64,000 nt of DNA from Paraburkholderia acidisoli (GTDB lineage Bacteria; Pseudomonadota; Gammaproteobacteria; Burkholderiales; Burkholderiaceae), in assembly GCF_009789675.1 (NCBI RefSeq), contig NZ_CP046913.1, positions 2,046,001 to 2,110,000 of the forward strand, given 5' to 3'. How positions within the stretch are numbered: position 1 is the first letter of the stretch; the number at the start of each line of letters is the position of its first letter. Shown here one piece after another: positions 15,708-25,593 of the stretch. The notes beneath the pieces were generated by a model that had not been told where the DNA came from, did not search any database, and saw only the letters and a list, made by a program, of their open reading frames with translations. The position numbers and the translations under genes were made by a program.

Positions 15708-17219
15708 TCATTCTTCCGTATAAACCACGCGATACGGAATGCCGACCTTGCCCCACTCCGCCGCTTCCTGCACGAGGTTGTAGTCGGTGAGCGGATTGTT
15801 CTGCACCCACGCGTTCGGCAGCAGCACCTCGTAGCCCTCGCCTTCCTGCTCGACCTGGATGTGCGGCAGGCCGACGTCGGCGCGGCGGCGGCTCAGGAGC
15901 GCCGCGAGGCGCAGGCAGAACAGCAGCGGCCATTCCACGTCGCGCGTTTGCGAAAGCTTGCCGAGCTTGCCCACGTGGCCGAGCACGAGCGCCGCGAGGC
16001 GCGCCTGGTCGGTGCGCGAGAAGCCCGGCATGTCGGCGTTGCTGGTGATGTACGCCGAATGCTTGTGATACGCGCTATGCGAAATCGACAGACCGATCTC
16101 GTGCAGCGACGCGGCCCACGTGAGGAACATGCGGTTCTCTTCGCGGCGCTCTTCGTCAGGTTCGTCGAACTGGTCGTAGAACTTCACGGCGAGTTCGGCG
16201 ATACGGCCCGCCTGCGCGCGATCCACGCCATAGCGGCGCATGAAGCCCTCCACCGTGACCGTGCGCATGTCCTCGTGCTGCGAACGGCCCAGCAGGTCGT
16301 ACAGCACGCCCAGACGCAGCGCGCCGTCGGTCGTGTCGACGTAATCGATGCCCAGTTCGTCGAACACCGCGATCATGATCGACAGACCGCCCGCGAGCAC
16401 CGGCACGCGGTCGGGCTTGAGCGCGACGAGCTTGAGACGGTTGACGTTCTCGGCCTTGATGAGCGCGCGCTTCAGACGCTCCAGGCCGCCGCGCGAGATG
16501 CCGTGCGTGATGCCCGGATCGTTGAAGCCGTTGGCCTCGACGAGTTCCGCGAGCGCGCGCGCCGTGCCCGACGAGCCGATCGCCTGGTCCCAGCCGGTCT
16601 TGCGGTAGTCGGCGGAAATGATCTGAATTTCGCGCGAGGCGGCGAGTTCGGCCTGGCGCATCGTGTATTCGTCGACGTTGCCCGAGGGGAAGAACTGGCG
16701 GCTATGGCTCACGCAGCCGATATAGAGGCTCTCCATGCGGATCGGCGTGTAGTGCGCGCCGATGATGAATTCCGTCGAGCCGCCGCCGATATCGACCACG
16801 AAGCGCTTGCCCGCGCTCGCCGGCACCGAATGCGCGGCGCCCGCGTAGATCAGGCGCGCTTCTTCGCGCCCCGCGATCACTTCGATCGGGAAGCCGAGTG
16901 CCGCTTCGGCCTCTGCAAGAAACTCGCCAGCGTTCTTGGCGACGCGCAGCGTGTTGGTCGCCACGGCGCGCACCTGGTCGGGATGAAAGTCGCGCAGCCG
17001 TTCGCCGAAGCGTTTGAGCGCGTCCCAGCCGCGCACCTGCGAGGCGCGGTCCAGCAGTTTGTCCTTCGAAAGACCGGCCGCGAGCCGGACGGGCTCGCGC
17101 AGCGCGTCCACCGGATAGATCTGGCTACCGGCGTCGGTTTCCTCGACGCGGCCGACGATCAGGCGAAAGCTGTTCGAGCCGAGATCGACGGCGGCGAGCA
17201 ATTGAGGGTTGGTGACCAT
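15708..17219 (-). CDS. ppx: Exopolyphosphatase
   Basis: Cytoplasmic enzyme releasing orthophosphate from the ends of polyphosphate; Ppx/GppA family, 503 aa from the start chosen. The ASKHA ATPase-type motifs AAVDLGSNSFRLIVG (N-terminus) and VVDIGGGSTEFIIG are intact, and the C-terminal HD-like domain (TWAASLHEIGLSISHSAYHKHS) is present. The frame stays open to 17360, but family members begin close to MVTNPQLLAAVDLG, so I chose 17219. Its upstream region is C-rich and lacks a good ribosome site, leaving the starts at 17237 (MEPAPS) and 17309 possible. It is divergent from ppk across a 304-bp region with a Pho-box-like repeat. Confidence 0.9.
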   Translation of the reverse strand: MVTNPQLLAAVDLGSNSFRLIVGRVEETDAGSQIYPVDALREPVRLAAGLSKDKLLDRASQVRGWDALKRFGERLRDFHPDQVRAVATNTLRVAKNAGEFLAEAEAALGFPIEVIAGREEARLIYAGAAHSVPASAGKRFVVDIGGGSTEFIIGAHYTPIRMESLYIGCVSHSRQFFPSGNVDEYTMRQAELAASREIQIISADYRKTGWDQAIGSSGTARALAELVEANGFNDPGITHGISRGGLERLKRALIKAENVNRLKLVALKPDRVPVLAGGLSIMIAVFDELGIDYVDTTDGALRLGVLYDLLGRSQHEDMRTVTVEGFMRRYGVDRAQAGRIAELAVKFYDQFDEPDEERREENRMFLTWAASLHEIGLSISHSAYHKHSAYITSNADMPGFSRTDQARLAALVLGHVGKLGKLSQTRDVEWPLLFCLRLAALLSRRRADVGLPHIQVEQEGEGYEVLLPNAWVQNNPLTDYNLVQEAAEWGKVGIPYRVVYTEE

Positions 17220-17442
17220 CGAGGGGGCGGGCTCCATGCGTGCAAATACTGACGAGCGCGCGGCCATGCGGGCTTGCTGCGCCGCGGCCGCGCTGTCCAA
17301 AAGCGTCATTTTAAGCGTACCCGACTTCACGATGGCGCTCCTCGCGGTTGTCGCACACACAGTTACTTTCGTCCACTGTGCATGATCGCGATACCCGTTT
17401 AAGATTTCGTGAAAGTGCGGCGTCGATTTTATGACACGCTGA

Positions 17443-17471
17443 ATGTCACAATAAAGTCATATTACTGTGAG
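17443..17471 (+). promoter_or_regulatory. PhoB-box-like direct repeats before ppk
   Basis: Three 7-bp units spaced by 4 bp (11-bp period): ATGTCAC, AAGTCAT and CTGTGAG, separated by AATA and ATTA. This matches the CTGTCAT-N4 arrangement bound by PhoB. A degenerate, oppositely oriented ATGACAC precedes it at 17431. The rest of the 304-bp ppx-ppk gap shows nothing else convincing. Confidence 0.65.
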
Positions 17472-17523
17472 AATTTCCGAGCGTCCGTTCGAATCATCCC
17501 CCGAAATTCCCTTTTCATTACCG

Positions 17524-19587
17524 ATGTCCATCCGCTACCCCTTACTGAATCGCGAGCTGGGCATTCTGGGATTCAATGAGCGCGTGCTTGCACAGGCGTC
17601 CGATCCCGCTGTTCCCTTGTTGGAGCGTCTGCGCTTCATCTGCATTACCAGCAGCAACCTTGACGAATTCTTCGAAGTGCGCATGGCCGGCCTTCAGGAG
17701 CAGATGCGCGACAATCCCGGCGTGCTCTCGCCCGACGGCATGTCGCTGCAACACGTGTACGACCTCGTGGTCGAGCGCGCGCAGCGCCTCGTGCATCGTC
17801 AGTACCGCATGCTGCACGACACCGTCCTGCCCGCGCTCGAGCAGGAAGGCATCTACTTTCACGGCACCGACGCCTGGAACGAGGCCCAGACCGCCTGGGC
17901 GCGCAATTACTTCTTCGACGAACTGCTGCCGGTGCTCACCCCCATCGGCCTCGATCCCGCGCATCCGTTCCCGCGCGTGCTCAACAAGAGCCTGAACTTC
18001 GTCGTCGAGCTCGAAGGCAAGGACGCCTTCGGCCGCCAGGCCGTCATGGGCATCGTGCAGGCGCCGCGCGCGCTGCCGCGCCTCGTGCGCATGCCGCAGG
18101 AGCTGTCGGGCTTCCAGCACGGCTTCGTGCTGCTCGGCTCGCTGCTGCAGCGCTTCGTGGGCGAGCTGTTCCCGAGCCTCGTCGTGCGTAGCTGCAACCA
18201 GTTCCGCATCACGCGTAACAGCGAACTGTTCGTCGACGAAGACGAGATCACGAATCTGCGCGTGGCGCTGCAGGGCGAACTCCCCGCGCGCCACCTCGGC
18301 AACGCGGTGCGCCTCGAAGTGTCGGCGGAGACGCCGCTGCATCTCGTGCAACGCCTGCTCGACGAAAGCGGTCTCAAGAGCAAGGACTGCTATTACGTCG
18401 ACGGCCCGGTGAATCTCGTGCGTCTCATGCAGTTGCCCGAGATGGTCGATCGCCCCGACCTCAAGTTCGTGCCGCACGTGCCCGCGATCCCGCAGCGCAT
18501 CGCCGCGACCACCAACATGTTCGACGTGATCGATCACGGCGACGTGCTGCTGCATCATCCGTACGAAAGCTTCCAGCCCGTGCTGGAACTGCTGCTGCAG
18601 GCCGCCAACGACCCCAACGTCGTCGCCATCAAGCAGACCATCTACCGCACCGGCACCGACTCGCCGCTCATGGACGCGCTCATGCAGGCCGCGCGCAACG
18701 GCAAGGAAGTGACGGTGGTCGTGGAGCTGCTCGCGCGCTTCGACGAAGAGACCAACATCAACTGGGCCTCGCAGCTCGAAGCCGTGGGCGCGCACGTGGT
18801 GTACGGCGTGGTGGGCCACAAGTGCCACGCCAAGATGATGCTGATCGTGCGCCGCGTGCCCGTGAACGGCCGCATGGTGCTGCGCCGCTATGTGCACCTC
18901 GGCACCGGCAACTATCACCCGCGCACGGCGCGCCTCTACACCGACTTCGGCCTCATGACCGCCGAGCCGAAGATGTGCGAGGACGTGCATCACGTGTTCC
19001 AGCAGCTCACCGGCATTGGCGGCGAACTGCAGCTGCACGAAATGTGGCAGTCGCCGTTCACGCTGCACCCGAAGCTGATCGAGTCGATTCGCGCCGAAGC
19101 CGAGGCCGCGCGCCAGGGCAAGAAGGCGCGCATCGTCGCGAAGATGAACGCGCTGCTCGAACCCACGGTGATCGACGAGCTGTACGAGGCCTCGCAGGCG
19201 GGCGTGAAGATCGACCTCATCATTCGTGGCGTGTGCGCGCTGCAGCCGGGCGTGCCGGGGCTGTCGCAGAACATCACGGTGCGTTCGATCGTCGGGCGCT
19301 TCCTCGAGCACCATCGCATCTACTACTTCTACGCGGGCGGCAAGGAAGACGTGTATCTCTCCAGCGCCGACTGGATGGACCGCAACCTGTTCCGCCGCGT
19401 CGAAGTCGCGTTCCCGATCCACGACCGGCGCCTCAAGCGGCGCGTGATCGCGGAAGGCCTCTCGACCTTCATCGGCGACAACCAGGCCGCGTGGCTCATG
19501 CAAAGCGACGGCCATTACCGCCGCCGCCGCGCGGGCAAGGCCGTGCGCAACGCGCAGATGAGCCTGCTGACGAAGTTCTGTCCGTGA
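17524..19587 (+). CDS. ppk: Polyphosphate kinase 1
   Basis: Membrane-associated enzyme that makes polyphosphate reversibly from ATP, 687 aa, the same length as E. coli PPK. The start at 17524 (MSIRYPLLNRELGILGFNERV) fits the family; the frame extends 19 codons upstream without similarity. The two active-site histidines are His435 in CHAKMM and His458 in YVHLGTGN, matching E. coli His435 and His454. The C-terminal domain includes YLSSADWMDRNLFRRVEVAFP. It sits between the Pho regulator genes and the divergent ppx, with a Pho-box-like repeat upstream, so induction under phosphate starvation is likely. Confidence 0.96.
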   Translation: MSIRYPLLNRELGILGFNERVLAQASDPAVPLLERLRFICITSSNLDEFFEVRMAGLQEQMRDNPGVLSPDGMSLQHVYDLVVERAQRLVHRQYRMLHDTVLPALEQEGIYFHGTDAWNEAQTAWARNYFFDELLPVLTPIGLDPAHPFPRVLNKSLNFVVELEGKDAFGRQAVMGIVQAPRALPRLVRMPQELSGFQHGFVLLGSLLQRFVGELFPSLVVRSCNQFRITRNSELFVDEDEITNLRVALQGELPARHLGNAVRLEVSAETPLHLVQRLLDESGLKSKDCYYVDGPVNLVRLMQLPEMVDRPDLKFVPHVPAIPQRIAATTNMFDVIDHGDVLLHHPYESFQPVLELLLQAANDPNVVAIKQTIYRTGTDSPLMDALMQAARNGKEVTVVVELLARFDEETNINWASQLEAVGAHVVYGVVGHKCHAKMMLIVRRVPVNGRMVLRRYVHLGTGNYHPRTARLYTDFGLMTAEPKMCEDVHHVFQQLTGIGGELQLHEMWQSPFTLHPKLIESIRAEAEAARQGKKARIVAKMNALLEPTVIDELYEASQAGVKIDLIIRGVCALQPGVPGLSQNITVRSIVGRFLEHHRIYYFYAGGKEDVYLSSADWMDRNLFRRVEVAFPIHDRRLKRRVIAEGLSTFIGDNQAAWLMQSDGHYRRRRAGKAVRNAQMSLLTKFCP

Positions 19588-19620
19588 GTGCGTGACGCTC
19601 GTTCGAGCGTCGCCGATGCA

Positions 19621-19652
19621 AAAAAGCCGCTTCGAACGAAGCGGCTTTTTTT
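19621..19652. terminator. Bidirectional terminator between ppk and phoR
   Basis: GCCGCTTC/GAAGCGGC stem with loop GAAC, flanked by A5 and T7, so it works for both convergent genes. Confidence 0.9.
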
Positions 19653-19700
19653 ATCGCCGTGCTTATTGCGGTCTTCCGCGCCGTGACAGCGGCGCGCGCA

Positions 19701-21014
19701 TCAAACCGGCGCCGGCTGCCGGCGCGTCGTGCGCGCCGTGGGAAAGCGCACGGTGAAGGTGCTGCCGCGCCCTTCCTCGCTCTTCACTTCGAGCGCGGCG
19801 TCGTGGCGTTGCAGCACGTGCTTGACGATGGCGAGACCGAGGCCCGTGCCGCCCGTGTCGCGCGAGCGGCTGCGATCGACGCGATAAAAACGCTCGGTCA
19901 AGCGCGGAATGTCGGAGGCCGGAATGCCGAGGCCGCTGTCCGTGACCGAAAACACCGCGCCGCCCTGCTCCGCGCGCCACGACAGATGCACCGTGCCGCC
20001 ATCGGGCGTGTAGCGCACGGCGTTGGTCGCGAGATTGCCCAGCGCGCTCAGGATCTCGGTTTCCGAGCCGGTCACGCTCAGGCTGTCGTCGATGTCGGCC
20101 GTGATGCGATGGTGGCCGCCCGAGAGCGTTTCGGCGTCTTCGCGCACGTGGCCGAGCACCGCGCGCATGTCGATCATCTGGTCGCCCGGCGAGCGTCCCT
20201 CGCCTTCGAGCTTCGCGAGCACCAGCAGGTCGGTGACGATGTGGCGCATGCGCGAAGCCTGCTGCTCCATCATCTCCAGATAGCGGTTGCGCTCGGTTTC
20301 CGAGAGCGGAATCTCGCGCATCGTTTCGAGAAAGCCCGAGAGCACCGTGATCGGCGTCTTGAGTTCGTGCGAGACGTTGGCGACGAAGTCGCGCCGCATG
20401 GAGTCGGTGCGTTCGAGTTCGGTGATGTCCTGCGACAGCACGAGCTTGCGGTTGTCGCCGTACGGAAACACCTGCACGGAGAGCACGTTCTGCCGCTTCG
20501 CGCCCATGCCGCGCATGATCAGCATTTCCTGATAATCATGCGAATTGAGGTAGCGCACGAAGTCGGGCTGGCGCACGAGATGCGTGATGTGCTGGCGCAG
20601 ATCGCGTTTGGCGTCGAGGCCGAAATGGACTTCGCTGATCGCGTTGCACCATTCGATCTGGTCGTGATCGTCGAGCATCGCCACGCCGTTCGGCGAAGCC
20701 TGGATCGCCTGAATGAAGCGCGAGTGCTGCTGTTCGACCTGGCGCACCTGGGCGTGCCAGCGCTTCGCGAGCTTGTGCAGACGGTAGTAGATTTCGCCCC
20801 AGATGCCGGGAGCGCTCGGCACTTCGCCGTAGACCGGCGCGTCGAGCAGGCGCCAGAGGCGTTGCTTGTGGAAGGTGCTGAAAAGCATTTGCGCGACGAG
20901 CGCGACGACCGCCACGCTCAGCGCGAACTTGACGCCGACGATCGCGCCAATGCCCGTGCAGACGAGCGCGAGCAAGACGATCGAAACCAGGGAGCGCGCC
21001 CAGATGATGTTCAT
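19701..21014 (-). CDS. phoR: Phosphate regulon sensor kinase PhoR
   Basis: Inner-membrane histidine kinase, 437 aa, that phosphorylates PhoB when phosphate is scarce and is held inactive by PhoU and PstSCAB. Two transmembrane helices lie in the first 45 residues (SIVLLALVCTGIGAIVGV and the next hydrophobic run). A basic linker and PAS domain (100-200) follow, then the HisKA box VSHELKTP with His216 and a HATPase domain (NATNAVRYTPDG-like N box, DSGLGIP, GGTGLGLAIV). The start at 21014 has CAGGAAC upstream; the longer frame is not supported. It follows phoB by 137 bp. Confidence 0.93.
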   Translation of the reverse strand: MNIIWARSLVSIVLLALVCTGIGAIVGVKFALSVAVVALVAQMLFSTFHKQRLWRLLDAPVYGEVPSAPGIWGEIYYRLHKLAKRWHAQVRQVEQQHSRFIQAIQASPNGVAMLDDHDQIEWCNAISEVHFGLDAKRDLRQHITHLVRQPDFVRYLNSHDYQEMLIMRGMGAKRQNVLSVQVFPYGDNRKLVLSQDITELERTDSMRRDFVANVSHELKTPITVLSGFLETMREIPLSETERNRYLEMMEQQASRMRHIVTDLLVLAKLEGEGRSPGDQMIDMRAVLGHVREDAETLSGGHHRITADIDDSLSVTGSETEILSALGNLATNAVRYTPDGGTVHLSWRAEQGGAVFSVTDSGLGIPASDIPRLTERFYRVDRSRSRDTGGTGLGLAIVKHVLQRHDAALEVKSEEGRGSTFTVRFPTARTTRRQPAPV

Positions 21015-21151
21015 GTTCCTGCGATCGAAAAAAAAACAGTCGGATGCGGGCACGCAACATCGTGCGGCCGGCGCCGGGCAAGCCCGCGCGGCCAACGAGC
21101 GGCGCCGCGAGGTGCATTACCCCGCGGCGCGGCCAGGACTTCAGGACAGCT

Positions 21152-21853
21152 TCAGGCGCTCTTCGCGAGACGGTAGCCGCTGCCGCGCACCGTTTCGATC
21201 ATAGCATCGCACCCCGCCGGCTTGAGCGCGGCGCGCAGACGCTTGATATGCACGTCCACCGTGCGCTCTTCCACGAACACGTGGTCGCCCCACACCTGGT
21301 CGAGCAACTGCGTGCGGCTGTGCACGCGCTCCGGGTGCGTCATGAAGAAGTGCAGCAGGCGGAACTCGGTCGGGCCGAGGTCCAGCTTGATCTCGCTGCC
21401 TTCCGCATGGGCCGCCACCCGGTGCGTGGCCGGGTCGAGCTTCAACCCGTTGATCGCCACGACGTCTTCCGTGAGCTGCGGCGCGCGGCGGCGCAACACC
21501 GCCTTGATGCGCGCCATCAGTTCCTTGGGCGAGAACGGCTTGGTCACGTAGTCGTCGGCGCCGATTTCCAGGCCGAGCACCTTGTCCTGCTCGTCGCCGC
21601 GGGCGGTCAGCATGATGATCGGGATGTGCTTCGTGCGCTCGTTGTTGCGCAGATCGCGCGCGAAGTTGACGCCCGACTTGCCCGGCAACATCCAGTCGAG
21701 CAGGATGAGATCGGGCAGCACGTCGCTGATCAGGTTTTGCGCCTGTTCCGCGTTGTACGCGCGGATCGGGCAATGACCCGCGTGTTGCAGGTTCACCGAA
21801 ATCAGCTCGGAAATAGCGGGCTCATCTTCGATGACGAGAATGCTGCTGGGCAT
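21152..21853 (-). CDS. phoB: Phosphate regulon response regulator PhoB
   Basis: OmpR-type response regulator, 233 aa. The receiver domain has acidic residues near the start (VIEDEP), the phosphoacceptor Asp53 in ILLDWMLPG, and Lys in DDYVTKPF. The winged-helix DNA-binding domain includes RTQLLDQVWGDHVFVEERTVDVHIKRLR. I chose the ATG at 21853, six bases after AAGAGG; the GTG two codons upstream would place that ribosome site too close. It lies between phoU and phoR in the Pho cluster. It should bind the Pho boxes before pstS and ppk. Confidence 0.95.
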   Translation of the reverse strand: MPSSILVIEDEPAISELISVNLQHAGHCPIRAYNAEQAQNLISDVLPDLILLDWMLPGKSGVNFARDLRNNERTKHIPIIMLTARGDEQDKVLGLEIGADDYVTKPFSPKELMARIKAVLRRRAPQLTEDVVAINGLKLDPATHRVAAHAEGSEIKLDLGPTEFRLLHFFMTHPERVHSRTQLLDQVWGDHVFVEERTVDVHIKRLRAALKPAGCDAMIETVRGSGYRLAKSA

Positions 21854-21907
21854 CGGCACCTCTTGTGACCTTTTGGTCGCTTGGACCAGTTGAATCTGAA
21901 CGGTTGA

Positions 21908-22612
21908 TTAACTGAGCGCTTCGCGTTCGAGCGCGTCGCGCGACTTGTGCCGCACGTCGGTGCCCTTGACGATGTAGATGATGAACTCGGCGATGTTCTT
22001 CGCGTGGTCGCCGATCCGCTCGATCGCCTTGGCGATGAACAGATAGTCGAGGCCCACGGAGATCGTGCGCGGATCTTCCATCATGTAGCTCACGAGCTTG
22101 CGCACGAAAGCGCGGAATTCCTCGTCGATCGCCTTGTCGTCGCGCACGATCTGCGCGGCCGCCACGGTGTCGAGGCGCGCGAACGCGTCGAGCGCGCGGC
22201 GCAGGATCGACACGGCCATTTCGCCCGAGACCTTGATCTCGGCGATGTTGACGGTGCGCGAGGCGCCGTCTTCCATCAGGCGCTTGGTGCGCTTGGCGAT
22301 CTTTTCGGCTTCGTCGCCGGCGCGCTCGAGGTTCGTGATGGTCTTCGAGATCGCGAGCACGAGGCGCAGGTCACGCGCGGCCGGCTGGCGGCGCGCGATG
22401 ATGTTGCTGCACTCTTCGTCGATCTCGACTTCCATCGTGTTGAGACGGTCTTCGGCGGCGATCACGCGCGCGGCGGCTTCGCCGTCGAACTCGTTCAGCG
22501 CCTGCATCGCCGTGATGATCTGCGATTCGACGAGACCGCCCATTTCGAGCACCTTCGACGAAATGAGATTCAGGTCGGCGTCGAACTGGCTGGAGAGATG
22601 CTTATCGGACAT
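21908..22612 (-). CDS. phoU: Phosphate signalling protein PhoU
   Basis: Peripheral regulator of PhoR and the Pst transporter, 234 aa, two three-helix PhoU domains. The repeated metal-binding motifs are present: LERAGDEAEKIAKR in the first half and IERIGDHAKNIAEF in the second (consensus E/DxxxD). It lies 19 bp downstream of pstB, so the two are co-transcribed. PhoU represses the regulon when phosphate is plentiful. Confidence 0.95.
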   Translation of the reverse strand: MSDKHLSSQFDADLNLISSKVLEMGGLVESQIITAMQALNEFDGEAAARVIAAEDRLNTMEVEIDEECSNIIARRQPAARDLRLVLAISKTITNLERAGDEAEKIAKRTKRLMEDGASRTVNIAEIKVSGEMAVSILRRALDAFARLDTVAAAQIVRDDKAIDEEFRAFVRKLVSYMMEDPRTISVGLDYLFIAKAIERIGDHAKNIAEFIIYIVKGTDVRHKSRDALEREALS

Positions 22613-22631
22613 GATGGGCTCCTTTCGACGC

Positions 22632-23492
22632 TTAACCGAAGCGGCCGGTGATGTAGTCTTCCGTTTCCTTGCGGACCGGCTTGATGAAGATCTTCTCGGT
22701 GTCGCCGAACTCGATCAGCTCGCCGAGGTACATGTAGGCGGTGTAGTCCGAGCAACGCGCGGCCTGCTGCATGTTGTGCGTGACGATCACCACCGTGTAG
22801 TCGCTCTTGAGTTCCGCGATCAGCTCTTCGATCCGGCCCGTCGAGATCGGGTCGAGCGCCGAGCACGGCTCGTCGAGCAGCAGGACTTCGGGGCGGATGG
22901 CGATGCCGCGCGCGATACACAAGCGCTGCTGCTGGCCGCCCGAGAGACCGTAGCCGCTCTGGTTCAGCTTGTCCTTCACTTCGTTCCAGAGCGCGGCCTT
23001 CGTGAGCGCCCACTCCACGCGGTCGTCCATTTCCGGACGCGACAGCGTTTCGAACATCTTCACGCCGAACGCGATGTTGTCGTAAATCGACATCGGGAAC
23101 GGGGTCGGCTTCTGGAACACCATGCCGATACGCGCGCGCAAGAGCGAGATGTCGCGCTTCGTCGTCAGCAGGTTTTCGCCTTCCATCAGGATCTCGCCTT
23201 CGGCCCGTTGTTCCGGGTAGAGCGCGAACATCTTGTTGAAGGTGCGCAGCAGCGTGGACTTGCCGCAGCCCGACGGGCCGATGAACGCCGTTACCTTGCC
23301 TTCGGGAATCTGCAGGTTGATGTTCTTCAGCGCGTGGTACTTGCCGTAGAAGAAGTTCAGGTCCTTCACTTCGATCTTCGGCTTGCCGAGCGCGGGCAAC
23401 TGACCGTTCTGGGCGGGGTCCGCGGGTTTGAAACCAGCCGAGGGCGTAGTGCCGTGCGCGGCGGTGTTGAGGTGACTCTCTGCCATGTTCAT
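22632..23492 (-). CDS. pstB: Phosphate ABC transporter ATPase PstB
   Basis: ATPase of the high-affinity phosphate importer, 286 aa. Walker A is GPSGCGKST, the signature LSGGQQQR, Walker [13 protein letters not shown], and the H-loop VTHNMQQ. A roughly 38-residue polar N-terminal extension ([21 protein letters not shown]) precedes the ABC domain and is longer than in E. coli. GGAG lies nine bases before the ATG at 23492. The gene follows pstA by 15 bp. Confidence 0.96.
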   Translation of the reverse strand: MNMAESHLNTAAHGTTPSAGFKPADPAQNGQLPALGKPKIEVKDLNFFYGKYHALKNINLQIPEGKVTAFIGPSGCGKSTLLRTFNKMFALYPEQRAEGEILMEGENLLTTKRDISLLRARIGMVFQKPTPFPMSIYDNIAFGVKMFETLSRPEMDDRVEWALTKAALWNEVKDKLNQSGYGLSGGQQQRLCIARGIAIRPEVLLLDEPCSALDPISTGRIEELIAELKSDYTVVIVTHNMQQAARCSDYTAYMYLGELIEFGDTEKIFIKPVRKETEDYITGRFG

Positions 23493-23507
23493 CGGATGAC
23501 TCCGCCC

Positions 23508-24404
23508 TTACTTGTTCGAAAAGACCGTGCGCGCGAGGACGTTCAGGCCCAGCACGCCCAGCGTGATCAGGAAAACGCCGGCCCACGCGAGCGATTGCCA
23601 CTGCGAAAACGGGCTCATCGCAAACTTGTAGATCGTGACCGGCAGGTTCGCCATCGGTTGATTCATGTTCAAGCTGAAGAACTGGTTCGACAGCGCGGTG
23701 AAGAGGAGCGGCGCGGTTTCGCCGGCGATACGCGCCACGGCGAGCAGCACACCCGTCACGATGCCGGCGATCGACGCCTTCAGCGTGATCGAGAGCACCA
23801 TCTTCCACTTCGGCGTGCCGAGCGCGAAGGCCGCTTCACGCAGCGCATTCGGCACGAGCTTCAGCATGTTTTCGGTCGTGCGGATCACGATCGGGATCTG
23901 CAGCAGCGCGAGACCGATCGCGCCGGCCCAGCCGCTGAAGTGACCCATCTTCGCGACCACGAGCGCATAGACGAACAGACCCACGACGATCGACGGCGCC
24001 GACAACAGAATGTCGTTGATAAAGCGCGTCACGCCCGCGAGCCAGCCCTTCTGGCCGTATTCGGCGAGATAGATGCCCGCGAGAATGCCGATCGGCGTGC
24101 CGACCAGCGTCGCGATGCCCACCAGCAACAGGCTGCCGACGATGGCGTTGGCGAGACCGCCGCCATCCGTGTTCGGCGGCGGCGTGGACTGCGTGAACAG
24201 CTCCACCGAAAGACCGCCGATACCGAGCGACAGCGTCGTATAGAGAATCCACACGAGCCAGATGATGCCGAACGCCATGGCGGCGAGCGAGCACGTCAGC
24301 GCGATCGCGTTGGTCACACGGCGACGGCTTTGCAGCTTGTCGCGCATGCGCTCCAGTTCGGGCCCGTAAATCGCGCCCGGAATCTTCATCAACGGTTCGC
24401 TCAT
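23508..24404 (-). CDS. pstA: Phosphate ABC transporter permease PstA
   Basis: Inner-membrane permease, 298 aa, forming the phosphate channel with PstC. About six transmembrane segments are visible, starting with [20 protein letters not shown]. The EAA-type loop reads [20 protein letters not shown], where PstB docks. The start overlaps the pstC stop by four bases (ATGA), showing translational coupling. Confidence 0.95.
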   Translation of the reverse strand: MSEPLMKIPGAIYGPELERMRDKLQSRRRVTNAIALTCSLAAMAFGIIWLVWILYTTLSLGIGGLSVELFTQSTPPPNTDGGGLANAIVGSLLLVGIATLVGTPIGILAGIYLAEYGQKGWLAGVTRFINDILLSAPSIVVGLFVYALVVAKMGHFSGWAGAIGLALLQIPIVIRTTENMLKLVPNALREAAFALGTPKWKMVLSITLKASIAGIVTGVLLAVARIAGETAPLLFTALSNQFFSLNMNQPMANLPVTIYKFAMSPFSQWQSLAWAGVFLITLGVLGLNVLARTVFSNK

Positions 24405-25387
24405 CGCGCACCCTCCGCTTTTTCAAGGCGCAGCAACATGAACTTCGAGATGGACAGCACGATGAACGTGATCACGAAGAGAATCAGGCCCAGTTCCATC
24501 AGCGCGGACGTATGCAGGCCGGGGTCGGCTTCCGCGAATTCGTTCGCGAGCGCCGAGGTGATGCTGTTGCCCGGCGAGAACAGCGAGACGTTGTCGAGCA
24601 GGTTGGTGTTGCCGATCACGAAGGTCACGGCCATCGTTTCGCCGAGCGCGCGGCCGAGGCCGAGCATCACGCCGCCGATCACGCCGGTCTTGGTGAACGG
24701 GAGCACGATCTTCCACATGACTTCCCACGTGGTGCAGCCGATGCCGTACGCCGATTCCTTCAGCAGCACCGGCGTGACTTCGAACACGTCGCGCATGACC
24801 GAGGCGATGTACGGAATGATCATGATCGCGAGAATCACGCCCGCGCACAGAATGCCGATACCGATGGGCGCGCCCTGGAACAGCGCGCCGACCACCGGGA
24901 TGCCGCCAAGCAGCACGCCGAGCGGCTTTTCGAAGTACTGCGCGAAGATCGGCGCGAACACGAGCAGACCCCACATGCCGTAGACGATCGACGGGATCGC
25001 GGCCAGCAGTTCGATGGCGATGCCGAGCGGGCGGCGCAGCCAGGCGGGCGAAAGCTCGGTCAGGAACAGCGCGATGCCGAAGCTCACAGGCACGGCGATG
25101 ATGAGCGCGATGATCGAGGTGGCGATCGTGCCGTAGATAGGCACGAGCGCGCCGAACTGCTGGCTGGGAGGATCCCAGTCAGCAGTCCAGAGAAATGAGA
25201 GGCCGAACTTCTGGATCGTCGGCAACGACGAAACGATCAGCGAAACGATGATGCCGCCGAGCAGCAACAGCGTGACGATGGCGGCAAGGCGGGTGAGGCT
25301 GCCGAAAATGATGTCCCCTGCCGGGCTGGGCGCTTTCTGTTGCGCGGCGCTGCCGGGCGGGTTGGAAACGAGCGGGACGTCGGACAT
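24401..25387 (-). CDS. pstC: Phosphate ABC transporter permease PstC
   Basis: Inner-membrane permease, 328 aa, partner of PstA. It has six or so transmembrane helices, the first being [18 protein letters not shown]. The EAA loop includes [22 protein letters not shown] start it at 25387 (MSDVPLVSN), preceded by an AGG-containing site; the frame runs 13 codons further upstream without support. The gap to pstS is about 200 bp and holds a stem-loop, so pstC is probably expressed at a lower level from the pstS transcript. Confidence 0.95.
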   Translation of the reverse strand: MSDVPLVSNPPGSAAQQKAPSPAGDIIFGSLTRLAAIVTLLLLGGIIVSLIVSSLPTIQKFGLSFLWTADWDPPSQQFGALVPIYGTIATSIIALIIAVPVSFGIALFLTELSPAWLRRPLGIAIELLAAIPSIVYGMWGLLVFAPIFAQYFEKPLGVLLGGIPVVGALFQGAPIGIGILCAGVILAIMIIPYIASVMRDVFEVTPVLLKESAYGIGCTTWEVMWKIVLPFTKTGVIGGVMLGLGRALGETMAVTFVIGNTNLLDNVSLFSPGNSITSALANEFAEADPGLHTSALMELGLILFVITFIVLSISKFMLLRLEKAEGAR

Positions 25388-25540
25388 GGTGACCTGGGTT
25401 CCAGTTGCCGCGAGCGCGAGGCTCACGACGTTGATGCAGCCGCTAGACTGCGATCGCCCGTCTTCCGGTCACTGAACCGGTCGACGGGCGGCACATCGGG
25501 ACAGCTTGTGCGGTGGCTTCAGGCGGCTTACACAAGCGAG

Positions 25541-25569
25541 AGGGCCGCGCGCGTCACGCGGCGGCCCTT
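25541..25569 (-). promoter_or_regulatory. Stem-loop in the pstS-pstC gap
   Basis: On the minus strand AGGGCCGC and GCGGCCCT can pair (8 bp) around a GC-rich 12-13-nt loop that may itself pair. No T tract follows, so it looks like an RNA-stabilising or attenuating hairpin rather than a full terminator. Confidence 0.55.
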
Positions 25570-25593
25570 TCAGCTATTCGCCTGACGCTAACC

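Noticed and set aside
15624..17252. 542-codon plus-strand frame opposite ppx
   Set aside because: Shadow of ppx; no ribosome site or family similarity.
17542..19515. 657-codon minus-strand frame opposite ppk
   Set aside because: Shadow; His/Arg/Ala-rich and without motifs.
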